In this document: positions 54,276 through 62,354 of the stretch, in pieces
Layout of the letters: each line of letters begins with the position of its first letter
Position numbering within the stretch: position 1 is the stretch's first letter
Origin: Pseudonocardia endophytica
GTDB lineage: Bacteria > Actinomycetota > Actinomycetes > Mycobacteriales > Pseudonocardiaceae
Direction: 5' to 3'
DNA length: 64,000 nucleotides
Assembly: GCF_004339565.1 (NCBI RefSeq)
Contig: NZ_SMFZ01000001.1
Span: 3,906,001 to 3,970,000, forward strand
Translations under genes and position numbers: made by a program
The notes under the pieces: model-generated
Databases searched by the model: none
Told to the model about the DNA's origin: nothing
The model's input: only the letters and a program-made list of their open reading frames with translations

Positions 54276-56747
54276 TCAGTCCTGCGCGGGCGGGTGCGAC
54301 GTGCCGTTGCGCGGCGCATCCCCCGATCCGCCCTCCCGCGCGGCGAGCTCGGCCTGGAGCCGTCGGAGCAGCTCCTGCTCGTTCGGGGTCAGCCGGCTGT
54401 CCAGGACGTCCTCCCCGGCGTCGGTGGGTGCGCCCGACTCGGACGGCGCCGGCTCGAACGCGGCCGAGCTCGGCCGGGTCGCCCCGGACGCGGGCGCCCC
54501 GGATGCGCCCGCCCCGGGCGCATCGAGACGGTGCCGCGGCTGGGCGTCGGACGTGGACTCCCGGACGTCCGCCGCCTGCTCGTCCCCGGACGTCCGCCGG
54601 TTCGGCGACGGCGTCACGCGGCTGAGTGGCGGGGTGGTCGGGGTCGGTGCCGTGGCCGGCTCGAGATCCGGGTCCGGCGTCGCCGCGGCGGGCATCGACC
54701 AGCTGCCGGAGCCCCACTGCCGTTCCCATTCCCGCTCGCCGGCACGTGTATCCGATGTAGACGCTGCCGCGCCCGTCCCGTGTCCGTTGACCGGTGGATC
54801 GTCCGTCGCGGAGGCGGGTGCGGCGGTCCGCGGCGCCGGACGAGGTGCCGGACGGGGCGACGGGTGGCCGTTCGTCCCGCCGGGCGGGTCGGGATCGGGC
54901 CCGACGTCCGCCGTCGGGACGCTGTGACCGTTCGACGGCGGCGTACCCGTCCGGGCGCTCTCCGGGCGTCCGAGCACCGCGTTGCCGCCGTGGACGGTGC
55001 GGTCGACGGCGTTGCGGGCCGGATCGAACCGGGCCGGATCGACCTCGGCGGGACCGGACGGCTGCTGGTCCGGCTCCTGACGGTTCGACGGGTGGTCCGA
55101 TTGCGGTGCGGGTCGTGCATCTCCGTCGGACGGGCCCGCCGGTCGGGAAGCCGCGCGGCTCTGCAGCGCACCCGGCCAGGACGCACCTGCCGGCGAGACC
55201 GCCCCGGTGTCCTCGACCGACGGCCGACCACCCGCGTCGTCCGGGGCCACTTCCCGGCCCCTTCCGCCCGCCGGCGCCGACGGGGTGCGGTCCCCGACGG
55301 ACGCTACCCCGCGGCCGTCGCCGGTCGTCGCCTCGTGCGCGTCGTCGCCGGTCGTCGCCCGGTGGGAGCCGTCGCCGCCCGCAGCCTCACCGGAGTCGCC
55401 GCCGACGGAACCCGGCCGGGCGGTATCGGTGGGGAACCCGTCGCCGGCCGGCGCGCTCCCGGCGTCGTCGCCGGTGAGTGGTCGTGGGGTGTCGTCCTCG
55501 ACGGATGCTCTCCGGGCGCCGTCGGTCGACGCGGCCGGGGCGCCTCCGATGGTGGGCACGTCCGGGTCGTCGTCGGTGGGCACTCGCCGGACATCGCCGT
55601 CGACGGGTGCTCCTCGGCCGGTGTCGCCGTTCGGCGCGCTCCACGCGACGTCCCGGGTGGGCACTCGGCGGGAGTCGTCATGGGCCTGCCAGGTGTCGCC
55701 CGTCGCGAAGGTCGCGGCGCCGTCGCCGTCGGGTGCGCCCCGGTCGTCGACGACGGGAGCTGTCCAGGTCGGCATCCCGGTCGGGCCGGGTGCGCCGTCC
55801 TCGGTGGACCCTTCCTCGATGCCGTCGCCGGCGGACTCCCGCCAGGTGCTCTCGTCGCCCCGCGCCCCCGGGCCGTCGTCGCTCGGCGCCACCCACGGGA
55901 CACGACCCGCCGACGACGTGTGGTCCCCGGTCGAGGTGCCACGGTCGCCCGGCGCCGCCGGCGGGCCGTCGTCCCACGGCAGGTCCTCGCCGTGCCCGGC
56001 CTGCGCCGCGACCGCCGGACCGGGGTGGCCCGGACGCGGCCCGTCGACCACCGGTACGGCTGCGGAGGGCCCGCTCCAGGAGGGAGCCTCGTCCCCGGGA
56101 AGATCGTCCCGGACGACGACCGGCATCGGCGACGGCGGGGTCCGGACCGGGGAACCCGCTGCCGCCAGCGCGGCCCGCTGGTACGGCGGGAGCGCGGCCC
56201 TGTCCACGAACGCCTCGACCGACGCCGGGATACCGGCCCTGGCCAGCGCCGCACCGACCTGATACGTGATCACCTCGGCCGGCGCGGGCCCGTCGAGCAC
56301 CATGAGCACGACGGGGTGCGGCACCGGACCCGGCGCGGCCCCGGCCGGGGTGAGCCGCCAGGTCACCGACGTGCGCGCACCGCTGCGGGCGACGGCCGTC
56401 AGCCCGGCTGCGACCTCGCGGATCCGCTCGGCAACGCCCGGCTGTCCGCCGTCGGTGGAGAAGACGTGCGGCGTGCGATCCGGGAGCGACGCGCCGGGAG
56501 GCAACAGCCGGGCGAGATCGCCCCCGATCCGGCGCTCCGCGGCGTCGGCCAGCCGGTCACGGACGGAGTGCGGCAGGACCGTGCGGCCGGCGGACAGCGT
56601 CGCGACCAGCAGCTCCAGCGCCCCGGCCTCCTCACCGACCGCTACGAGCTCGCGGGCGATCGCGAGCAGGTCGTCGTCCACCCATCCGGCCAGACCGAGC
56701 AGGAGCTCGTGCCCGGGGGTCGGGGCCGTGGCCACGGCGTCGGACAT
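54276..56747 (-). CDS. Long, mostly disordered protein with a conserved N-terminal domain
   Basis: An 823-residue protein of unknown function. Residues ~1-215 look folded: GHELLLGLAGWVDDDLLAIARELV, a helical segment, then a strand-rich domain (PHPVVLMVLDGPAPAEVITYQVGAALA, YQRAALAAAGSPV). These parts match, in order, the 217-residue protein encoded just upstream, so the two are paralogues. Residues ~220-760 are disordered and built of degenerate Asp/Gly/Thr/Ala/Pro repeats (such as TTGDDAHE, TTGDGRG). The end has a helix (LTPNEQELLRRLQAELAARE). AAGGAG precedes ATG 56747. It could be a scaffold or filament-linked protein. Confidence 0.8.
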   Translation of the reverse strand: MSDAVATAPTPGHELLLGLAGWVDDDLLAIARELVAVGEEAGALELLVATLSAGRTVLPHSVRDRLADAAERRIGGDLARLLPPGASLPDRTPHVFSTDGGQPGVAERIREVAAGLTAVARSGARTSVTWRLTPAGAAPGPVPHPVVLMVLDGPAPAEVITYQVGAALARAGIPASVEAFVDRAALPPYQRAALAAAGSPVRTPPSPMPVVVRDDLPGDEAPSWSGPSAAVPVVDGPRPGHPGPAVAAQAGHGEDLPWDDGPPAAPGDRGTSTGDHTSSAGRVPWVAPSDDGPGARGDESTWRESAGDGIEEGSTEDGAPGPTGMPTWTAPVVDDRGAPDGDGAATFATGDTWQAHDDSRRVPTRDVAWSAPNGDTGRGAPVDGDVRRVPTDDDPDVPTIGGAPAASTDGARRASVEDDTPRPLTGDDAGSAPAGDGFPTDTARPGSVGGDSGEAAGGDGSHRATTGDDAHEATTGDGRGVASVGDRTPSAPAGGRGREVAPDDAGGRPSVEDTGAVSPAGASWPGALQSRAASRPAGPSDGDARPAPQSDHPSNRQEPDQQPSGPAEVDPARFDPARNAVDRTVHGGNAVLGRPESARTGTPPSNGHSVPTADVGPDPDPPGGTNGHPSPRPAPRPAPRTAAPASATDDPPVNGHGTGAAASTSDTRAGEREWERQWGSGSWSMPAAATPDPDLEPATAPTPTTPPLSRVTPSPNRRTSGDEQAADVRESTSDAQPRHRLDAPGAGASGAPASGATRPSSAAFEPAPSESGAPTDAGEDVLDSRLTPNEQELLRRLQAELAAREGGSGDAPRNGTSHPPAQD

Positions 56748-56773
56748 GGAGGTCTCCTTCGCTTCGCGACCGG

Positions 56774-57427
56774 TCAGGTACCGGTCAGCGCACCGAACGC
56801 GCCCGCGGGGTCGGGAGTCGCGACGTCGTCGGCCGGGGCCGGAGGGCGCGCGAACAGCACGGAGGATCCGACGACGGCCGCCTGGTGATAGGAGGGGACC
56901 TCCATCTCCAGCGGCAGCACCTCGACGCACGGCGTGCGGTCGCCGTGCACGCGCAACAGACGCTGCAGCGTCCCGGTCAGCTCCCACGGCCGCTCGGCGC
57001 CGAGCACCACCAGGACCCGCTGCTCGCCGCGCGGACCGCGCCAGCTCTGGCGCAGCTCCTCGACCCCGGCGTGGCCCGCGGCGACGGACGTCGCGGACAT
57101 CGCCGCGAGATCGTGCGTCACGGTGCCCGCCGAGAACGCGACGCCCGGGTCGTCGAGCTCGGGCAACGGCAGCACGGTGTCGACCATGCGCGACGACGGC
57201 GACCGCTCGCCCACGCACCGCCACAGCAGCTCGCGCTCGAGGTCGGTGACGCCGAGCCGGTGCCGCAGCAGGGCGCGCGGCAGCACGGCGGCGACGGAGC
57301 CGAGCGCGCCCGCGGCGAGCCAGTCGCGCAGGCGCCACACCACGTCGTCGGGCAGCCGTCCGGCGAGCCGGACCAGCAGCTCGTGTCCCGCAACCTGCAC
57401 GGGGGCGCCCTCGACGACGGCGGTCAC
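56774..57427 (-). CDS. Compact paralogue of the long disordered protein
   Basis: A 217-residue protein of unknown function. It aligns with the N-terminal part of the next gene: GHELLVRLAGRLPDDVVWRLRDWL, a Leu/Arg-rich helical stretch (LERELLWRCVGER), then RVLVVLGAERPWELTGTLQRLLR and a C-terminal YHQAAVVGSSVLFARP. No membrane segment or catalytic motif is visible. GTG 57427 is preferred over TTG 57433 for ribosome-site spacing (GAGG upstream). It lies two bases after the RidA-like gene and 26 bases before its long paralogue, so all are co-transcribed. Confidence 0.8.
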   Translation of the reverse strand: MTAVVEGAPVQVAGHELLVRLAGRLPDDVVWRLRDWLAAGALGSVAAVLPRALLRHRLGVTDLERELLWRCVGERSPSSRMVDTVLPLPELDDPGVAFSAGTVTHDLAAMSATSVAAGHAGVEELRQSWRGPRGEQRVLVVLGAERPWELTGTLQRLLRVHGDRTPCVEVLPLEMEVPSYHQAAVVGSSVLFARPPAPADDVATPDPAGAFGALTGT

Positions 57428-57429
57428 GG

Positions 57430-57885
57430 TCAACCGACCTCGACGACCAGCTCGACCTCGACGGGCGCGTTCAGCGGCAGCTCGGCGACGCCTACGGCGG
57501 AACGTGCGTGCGCCCCGGCCTCCCCGAACACCTCGCCCAGCAGGTCGGACGCGCCATTGATCACGCCGGGCTGCCCGCCGAAGTCCGGCGAGGACGCGAC
57601 GAAGCCGACGACCTTCACCACACCGGTCACGGCGTCCAGGCCGACGAGCGCGTCGATCGCGGCCAGCGCGTTCAGCGTGCAGATCCGGGCCAGGTCGTAG
57701 GCCTGCTCCGCGGAGACGTCACCGCCGATCTTGCCGGTGGCCGGGAGCTTGCCGTCCACGAACGGCACCTGGCCGGCCGTGAACACGAGGTTCCCGGAGC
57801 GACGGGCCGGGATGTACGCCCCGGCCGGGGTCGCGACCGGCGGGAGCGTGATCCCCAGCTCGGCCAGCTTGGCCTTCGGCGTCAT
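57430..57885 (-). CDS. RidA/YjgF-family protein
   Basis: A 151-residue trimeric-type protein of the RidA superfamily, some of which deaminate reactive enamines and imines. Family segments: RSGNLVFTAGQVPFVDGKL, ALAAIDALVGLDAVTGVVKVVGFVASSPDF, ARSAVGVAELPLNAPVEVELVVEV. The substrate-binding Arg typical of active RidA (in R-S-A-x-G-V-A-x-L-P) is present. ATG 57885 overlaps the DUF4177 stop by four bases. It corresponds in position to Rv3678c. Confidence 0.92.
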   Translation of the reverse strand: MTPKAKLAELGITLPPVATPAGAYIPARRSGNLVFTAGQVPFVDGKLPATGKIGGDVSAEQAYDLARICTLNALAAIDALVGLDAVTGVVKVVGFVASSPDFGGQPGVINGASDLLGEVFGEAGAHARSAVGVAELPLNAPVEVELVVEVG

Positions 57886-58055
57886 GCCTGGACCGGGCGC
57901 TTGAAGAACGCCACCAGCTGCTCGGGGTTGGCGCCCGTGGTGATGGTCACCAGCTCCCAGCCGTCCTGACCGAAGTTGTCCAGGATCGCCTTCGTGTTGT
58001 GGATCAGCACCGGTGCGCTGAGGTATTCCCACTTCTGGACGCCGGGGGAGCTCAT
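57882..58055 (-). CDS. DUF4177-family small protein (57 aa)
   Basis: A 57-residue protein: VQKWEYLSAPVLIHN, LDNFGQDGWELVTI and AFFKRP are the family's conserved segments (W-E-Y, the G-x-x-G-W-E-L turn). Its fold is a small beta-alpha domain of unknown function. ATG 58055; the stop overlaps the RidA-like start. A similar tiny gene (Rv3678A) occupies this place in M. tuberculosis, which supports it being real. It is divergent from the ArsA pair. Confidence 0.88.
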   Translation of the reverse strand: MSSPGVQKWEYLSAPVLIHNTKAILDNFGQDGWELVTITTGANPEQLVAFFKRPVQA

Positions 58056-58158
58056 GGAAAAAGGGTAACGGCCGTGGAGTCGATCATCCTCCCGGCCTCG
58101 GCGGACGGCGACGTTCGTCACCGGGCCGACCTGCCCCGCGCTCCGTAGTCTGAGGCCC

Positions 58159-59190
58159 GTGACGACGTCCGTCCGCCCCGACCCGTGGCCCGCCCGGCTC
58201 CGCTCGGCGCGTCTGCACGTGGTGTCCGGCAAGGGCGGCACCGGCAAGACCACGGTCGCCGCGGCCCTCGCGATCGCGCTCGCCGCTGGCGGTCGCCGGA
58301 CGCTGCTCGTCGAGGTCGAGGGTCGTCAGGGCATCGCCCAGGTGTTCGACACCCCGCCGCTGCCCTACGAGGAGCGGAGGATCGCCGTCGCCCCGGGTGG
58401 CGGAGAGGTTCGCGCGCTGGCCGTGGACGCCGAGGCCGCCCTGCTCGAGTACTTCGAGATGTTCTACCGGCTCGGGATGGCCGGGCACGCGCTCCGGCGG
58501 ATGGGCGCCGTCGAGTTCGCGACGACGCTCGCTCCCGGCCTGCGCGACGTGCTGCTCACCGGCAAGGCGAAGGAGTGCGTGTCCCGCACGGAGAACGGCC
58601 GCCCCGTCTACGACGCCGTGGTGCTCGACGCCCCGCCGACCGGACGGCTGGTCACGTTCCTCGACGTCACCCGCGCGATGGCCGACCTGGCCCGCACCGG
58701 CCCGATCCACGGGCAGGCCAAGGGCGTCGAGGAGCTGCTGCACTCGGAACGCACGGCCGTGCACCTGGTGACGCTGCTCGCCGACCTGCCGGTCACCGAG
58801 ACGTTGGAGACGATCGACGAGCTGGAGAGCGCAGGTCTCCCGGTCGGGACCGTGTTCGTGAACCGGATGCGCGAGCAGTGGCTGCCGGACCGGTCGCTGA
58901 CCGCCGCCGCGCACGGCCGGGTGGACGCCTCCCGGGTGCGCAACGGGCTCGCGGGCGCCGGTCTCGAGCTGGCACCGGAGGAGATCGACGGGCTGGTCGC
59001 CGAGACCGTCGAACACGCCGTGCAGGTCGCCGGGGAGACAGCGGCGCTGGCCCGGCTGGACACCCAGCTGGACCCGCCGATCTCCCGGGTCACGCTGCCG
59101 CAGCACCTCGGCGGGGTGGACCTGGGCACGCTCTACGAGCTGGCCGAGTCGATGACCGAACAGGGCGTCGCGCTGGAGGAACGTCGGTGA
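58159..59190 (+). CDS. ArsA/Get3-like ATPase, first subunit
   Basis: A 343-residue P-loop ATPase of the ArsA/Get3 class. The deviant Walker [11 protein letters not shown] spans residues 23-32, with the signature Lys25. Switch-type motifs are seen ([23 protein letters not shown]). No arsenite-binding Cys triad is evident. In mycobacteria the homologous pair (Rv3679-Rv3680) has been linked to envelope and nutrient stress rather than arsenic. GTG 58159. The second subunit overlaps its stop by four bases, so a heterodimer is likely. Confidence 0.93.
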   Translation: MTTSVRPDPWPARLRSARLHVVSGKGGTGKTTVAAALAIALAAGGRRTLLVEVEGRQGIAQVFDTPPLPYEERRIAVAPGGGEVRALAVDAEAALLEYFEMFYRLGMAGHALRRMGAVEFATTLAPGLRDVLLTGKAKECVSRTENGRPVYDAVVLDAPPTGRLVTFLDVTRAMADLARTGPIHGQAKGVEELLHSERTAVHLVTLLADLPVTETLETIDELESAGLPVGTVFVNRMREQWLPDRSLTAAAHGRVDASRVRNGLAGAGLELAPEEIDGLVAETVEHAVQVAGETAALARLDTQLDPPISRVTLPQHLGGVDLGTLYELAESMTEQGVALEERR

Positions 59191-60350
59191 CACGCAAGGC
59201 CCCCGAACTCGACGTCGATGCCGTGCTCGACGACCCGGACACCCGTGTCGTCGTCTGCTGTGGTTCCGGAGGCGTCGGCAAGACGACGACGTCCGCCGCG
59301 CTCGCCCTGCGTGCGGCCGAACGGGGACGGCAGGTCGTCGTGCTGACGATCGACCCGGCCCGCAGGCTCGCACAGGCGCTCGGCCTGGAGGCGCTGGACA
59401 ACGAGCCACACGCGGTCGCCGGTGTGGGTGGGCCGGACCGCGGGACGCTGAGCGCGATGATGCTGGACATGCGCCGCACGTTCGACGAGATGGTGCACGG
59501 GCACGCCCCGCCGGACCGCGCGGCCAAGATCATCGAGAACCCGTTCTACCAGACCATCTCCTCGTCGTTCTCCGGAACGCAGGAGTACATGGCCATGGAG
59601 AAGCTGGGCCAGCTCGTCGCGACCGGGAAGTGGGACCTGGTCGTCGTGGACACCCCGCCGTCGCGGTCGGCACTGGACTTCCTGGACGCGCCGCAGCGGA
59701 TGTCCACGTTCCTCGACGGCCGGATGATCCGGCTGCTGTCGTCCCCCGCGCGGGCCGGCGGCCGCGGCATCCGCAAGCTCGTCGGAGCCGGGTTCGGGCT
59801 GTTCGCGAAGGCCGTCGGCACGATCCTCGGCGGCCAGATGCTGGCCGATGCGTCCGCGTTCGTGCAGGCGTTCGACACGATGTTCGGCGGGTTCCAGGAG
59901 CGGGCGCAGAAGACCTACGCGCTGCTGCGCTCGCCGGGGACGGCGTTCCTCGTCGTCGCCGCTCCGGAGCCGGACGCGCTGCGCGAGGCCGCCTACTTCA
60001 CCGACCGCCTGTCCGGGGAGGACATGCCGCTCTCCGGGCTGGTGCTGAACCGGACCCATCCGGTGCTGGCGCCGGTGTCCGCGGCACGCGCGCGCAGTGC
60101 CGCGGAGAACGTGGGTGGCGCCGGGTCGCAGATCGCGGCCGCCGTGCTGCGCCTGCACGCCGACCGCGTCGAGCTGGCCGAGCGCGAGGAGCACCTGCTC
60201 ACCCGCTTCTCCGGCGCGCACCCGTCGGTGCCGGTGGTGCGGGTGCCCGCGATCGCCGGCGACATCGCCGACCTCGACGGCCTGCGCCGCGTCGGGGAGC
60301 TCCTGGCGGGCGACGAACCGGCCGCTCCGGCGGCGGCCACCCAGGCCTGA
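59187..60350 (+). CDS. ArsA/Get3-like ATPase, second subunit
   Basis: A 387-residue partner. The P-loop reads GSGGVGKTT (residues 26-34): the position of the signature lysine of the deviant Walker A (first K of KGGxGKT) holds Ser27, while Lys32 is kept. Other motifs: [13 protein letters not shown] (switch I), [16 protein letters not shown] (switch II). A hydrophobic stretch (~190-225: [22 protein letters not shown]) could form the client or membrane groove as in Get3. GTG 59187 overlaps the first subunit. It is convergent with the ArsR gene, five bases apart. Confidence 0.93.
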   Translation: MTRKAPELDVDAVLDDPDTRVVVCCGSGGVGKTTTSAALALRAAERGRQVVVLTIDPARRLAQALGLEALDNEPHAVAGVGGPDRGTLSAMMLDMRRTFDEMVHGHAPPDRAAKIIENPFYQTISSSFSGTQEYMAMEKLGQLVATGKWDLVVVDTPPSRSALDFLDAPQRMSTFLDGRMIRLLSSPARAGGRGIRKLVGAGFGLFAKAVGTILGGQMLADASAFVQAFDTMFGGFQERAQKTYALLRSPGTAFLVVAAPEPDALREAAYFTDRLSGEDMPLSGLVLNRTHPVLAPVSAARARSAAENVGGAGSQIAAAVLRLHADRVELAEREEHLLTRFSGAHPSVPVVRVPAIAGDIADLDGLRRVGELLAGDEPAAPAAATQA

Positions 60351-60355
60351 CCCGC

Positions 60356-60715
60356 TCAGCTGGAGCGCAGGTCCTCCAGCAGCTCGATCTGTTCGGACAG
60401 AACTCCGGTGAGGATCGCCCTGGCCACCCCGAGCAGCTCGGCGACCCGGGTGCTGGTCAGCGAGTAGTGCACGGCGGAGCCCTCCTTGCGGTTGCCGACC
60501 AGGCCCGCCTTGCGCAGCACGGCGAGCTGCTGGGAGAGGTTCGCAGGCTCGACCTCGATCTCGCCGAGCAGCTCGGACACCGCGTGCTCGCGCTCGCTCA
60601 GCAGCTCCAGCACCCGGATCCGCACCGGGTGCCCGAGCGTCTTGAAGAACTCGGCCTTGGCCTGGTACAGCGGTCGGTGGGTCACCGCGGGCCGCCGGTC
60701 CCCGCTCGATGGCAT
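60356..60715 (-). CDS. ArsR-family regulator resembling Rv0081
   Basis: A 119-residue winged-helix repressor. The segment AEFFKTLGHPVRIRVLELL followed by NLSQQLAVLRKAGLV and the wing RKEGSAVHYSL is the ArsR fold; it lacks the ELCVC metal-binding cysteines. From memory it is close to M. tuberculosis Rv0081, a hypoxia regulator that also lies next to a hyc-like operon. ATG 60715 is used; TTG 60787 is in frame and would overlap the putative operator at 60782. It is downstream of the hydrogenase-like genes on the same strand. Confidence 0.85.
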   Translation of the reverse strand: MPSSGDRRPAVTHRPLYQAKAEFFKTLGHPVRIRVLELLSEREHAVSELLGEIEVEPANLSQQLAVLRKAGLVGNRKEGSAVHYSLTSTRVAELLGVARAILTGVLSEQIELLEDLRSS

Positions 60716-60781
60716 GTCCCGTCGCACCCGCTTCGGCTGGTCGCCCGTTCCGTGCGGCGGCGCCGCGCTCCCGGAGATGTC

Positions 60782-60797
60782 TTGCAAATCTTAGCAA
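60782..60797. promoter_or_regulatory. Putative operator of the ArsR gene
   Basis: TTGCAAATCTTAGCAA: a 16-base imperfect dyad (TTGC/GCAA arms, six of eight paired positions), AT-rich in a GC-rich setting, about 67 bases upstream of the ArsR ATG and between it and the hydrogenase-like genes. Size and form suit an ArsR-type dimer. Confidence 0.55.
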
Positions 60798-60833
60798 CTC
60801 CTCGACCCGGGGCCGGTCCTCCCGGCCGCGCGT

Positions 60834-62354
60834 TCAGAGGTCGTTCCCGGCGTAGGAGAGGTTGAAGCTCTTGTTGGTCAACGGGAAGTCCGGAACGATC
60901 GTGCCGGCCAGAGCCACCGGCAGCGCGGGCCAGTTCAGGAAGCTCGGGTCGACGATCTTGACCCGGCGCAGGGTCCCGTCGGGACCGACCTCCACCCGGT
61001 GCACGACCGTGCCGCGCCATCCCTCGACGATCCCCACCCCGCTGCCCGCCGTCGGTGTCGCCGCACGGTCCGGGTCGGCGCGGGCCAGCAGCCGGCCGTC
61101 GACCTCCCGCACCAGCACCTCGATCAGTGCCGCCGCCTCCTGCACCTCCCGGACCCGCGTCACGAACCGGGCGAGCACGTCACCGCCGCGCGTTCCCTCG
61201 GGCGCCGGCACGGACGGCGGGGCGGGGACGCCGGACACCGGGTGGTCGGTGCGCGCGTCCACGTCGAGGCCGGACGCGCGCGCCACGTAGCCCAGCGTGC
61301 CCAGGTCGTGCGCCTGCTCGGGGGTGAGGACGGCGGTGCCGGCGAACCGGTCGCGCACGACGCTGTTGCCGAGCGCGAGATCGGCCACCTCGGCCAGGTC
61401 CGCGCCCAGCGCACGCACCCTGGCCGGGTCCGGCAGCCGGCGCACCCTGACCGAGCCGGGTGCGACGGCGCCGCGCAGCAACCGGTGACCGGCCACCTCG
61501 TCGTTGATCCGCAGGAACTGCTCGCGGATCCGCTGGGCGTGGTTGTTCAGCACGGCGAGACCGACGTCGTTGCACAGGGCCCCGATGTCGGTGGCGTGGT
61601 TGTAGAGCCGCTCCAGCTCCAGCAGCACGGCCCGCAGCCGCGCGCCGTGCGCGCCGGGGGCGGTGCCGGTGGCGTCCTCGACGGCCTGGCAGTAGGCCAG
61701 TGCGTGCCCGACGGAGGTGTCCCCGCTGACCCGCTCGGCGAGCTCCACCCCGCGGTCCGCCGTGCGGCCCTCGAACAGCTTCTCGACGCCGCGGTGCACG
61801 AACCACAGCCGCGCCTTGAGGTTGAGGATCGTCTCGCCGACCACGGAGAAGCGGAAGTGGCCCGGCTCGATCATGCCGGCGTGCACGGGGCCGACCGGGA
61901 TCTCGTAGACGCCGGGGCCCTCCACGGCGCGGAACGGGTAGGGCCCGTCCGCCTGGCCGAACGCCGGCGGCGGGCCGGCGTCGCCGAGCATCGGGTACCA
62001 GCCGCGCGGCCAGTGGAAGTGCCGGACCAGCCGACGGGGTAGCGGATGGTCGACCGGGACGATCCCGAACAGGTCGCGCATCTCGCGCTCGAACCGGCCG
62101 GCCGGGAACGAGTGCGCGGCCAGGCTGGGTACCCGCCTGCGGTCCGGGCCCAGGTGCAGGTGCAGCTCGACCCGACGGTCGGGGCGGGCGGCGGTGAACA
62201 GGTACACCGCGCGCAGGTGCCCCGCGCCGTCGTCGTGGCCCGCGAGGAGCGCGAGCCGGAAGCCGTCGTCGAGCAGGGCGACGGCCCGCCGCTCCAGCTC
62301 GCCGTGGGTGACGTCGTACGCGGTGCGGTGGGCGGTGGTGGTCCCGGTCGTCAT
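60834..62354 (-). CDS. Hydrogenase-4-like large subunit without nickel-iron ligands (HycE/HyfG/NuoCD-like)
   Basis: A 506-residue fusion: residues ~1-125 resemble the 30-kDa (NuoC-like) domain (EMRDLFGIVPVDHPLPRRL), the rest the 49-kDa/large-subunit domain (GPVHAGMIEPGHFRF, HRGVEKLFEGR). In hydrogenases the metal ligands are two CxxC pairs; here the first region reads R208-V-S-G-D-T-S-V-G-H217 and the second D469-P-S-F-L-N474, so all four cysteines are replaced. It may therefore be a proton- or electron-transfer subunit without hydrogenase chemistry. ATG 62354 overlaps the upstream transporter gene by four bases. Confidence 0.9.
   Translation of the reverse strand: MTTGTTTAHRTAYDVTHGELERRAVALLDDGFRLALLAGHDDGAGHLRAVYLFTAARPDRRVELHLHLGPDRRRVPSLAAHSFPAGRFEREMRDLFGIVPVDHPLPRRLVRHFHWPRGWYPMLGDAGPPPAFGQADGPYPFRAVEGPGVYEIPVGPVHAGMIEPGHFRFSVVGETILNLKARLWFVHRGVEKLFEGRTADRGVELAERVSGDTSVGHALAYCQAVEDATGTAPGAHGARLRAVLLELERLYNHATDIGALCNDVGLAVLNNHAQRIREQFLRINDEVAGHRLLRGAVAPGSVRVRRLPDPARVRALGADLAEVADLALGNSVVRDRFAGTAVLTPEQAHDLGTLGYVARASGLDVDARTDHPVSGVPAPPSVPAPEGTRGGDVLARFVTRVREVQEAAALIEVLVREVDGRLLARADPDRAATPTAGSGVGIVEGWRGTVVHRVEVGPDGTLRRVKIVDPSFLNWPALPVALAGTIVPDFPLTNKSFNLSYAGNDL

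Noticed and set aside
54294-56888. 864-codon plus-strand open frame opposite the long disordered protein
   Set aside because: The minus-strand gene has a ribosome site, coupling to upstream genes and a domain shared with its neighbour; the plus frame is Arg/Gly-rich shadow.
58159-60350. Arsenic resistance operon (ArsA pair plus ArsR)
   Set aside because: The ATPases lack an arsenite-binding cysteine triad, the ArsR protein lacks metal cysteines and is convergent with them, and no ArsB or ArsC is present.
60716-60787. Longer ArsR protein starting at TTG 60787
   Set aside because: Adds a low-complexity extension and places the start inside the putative operator; ATG 60715 precedes the conserved domain.
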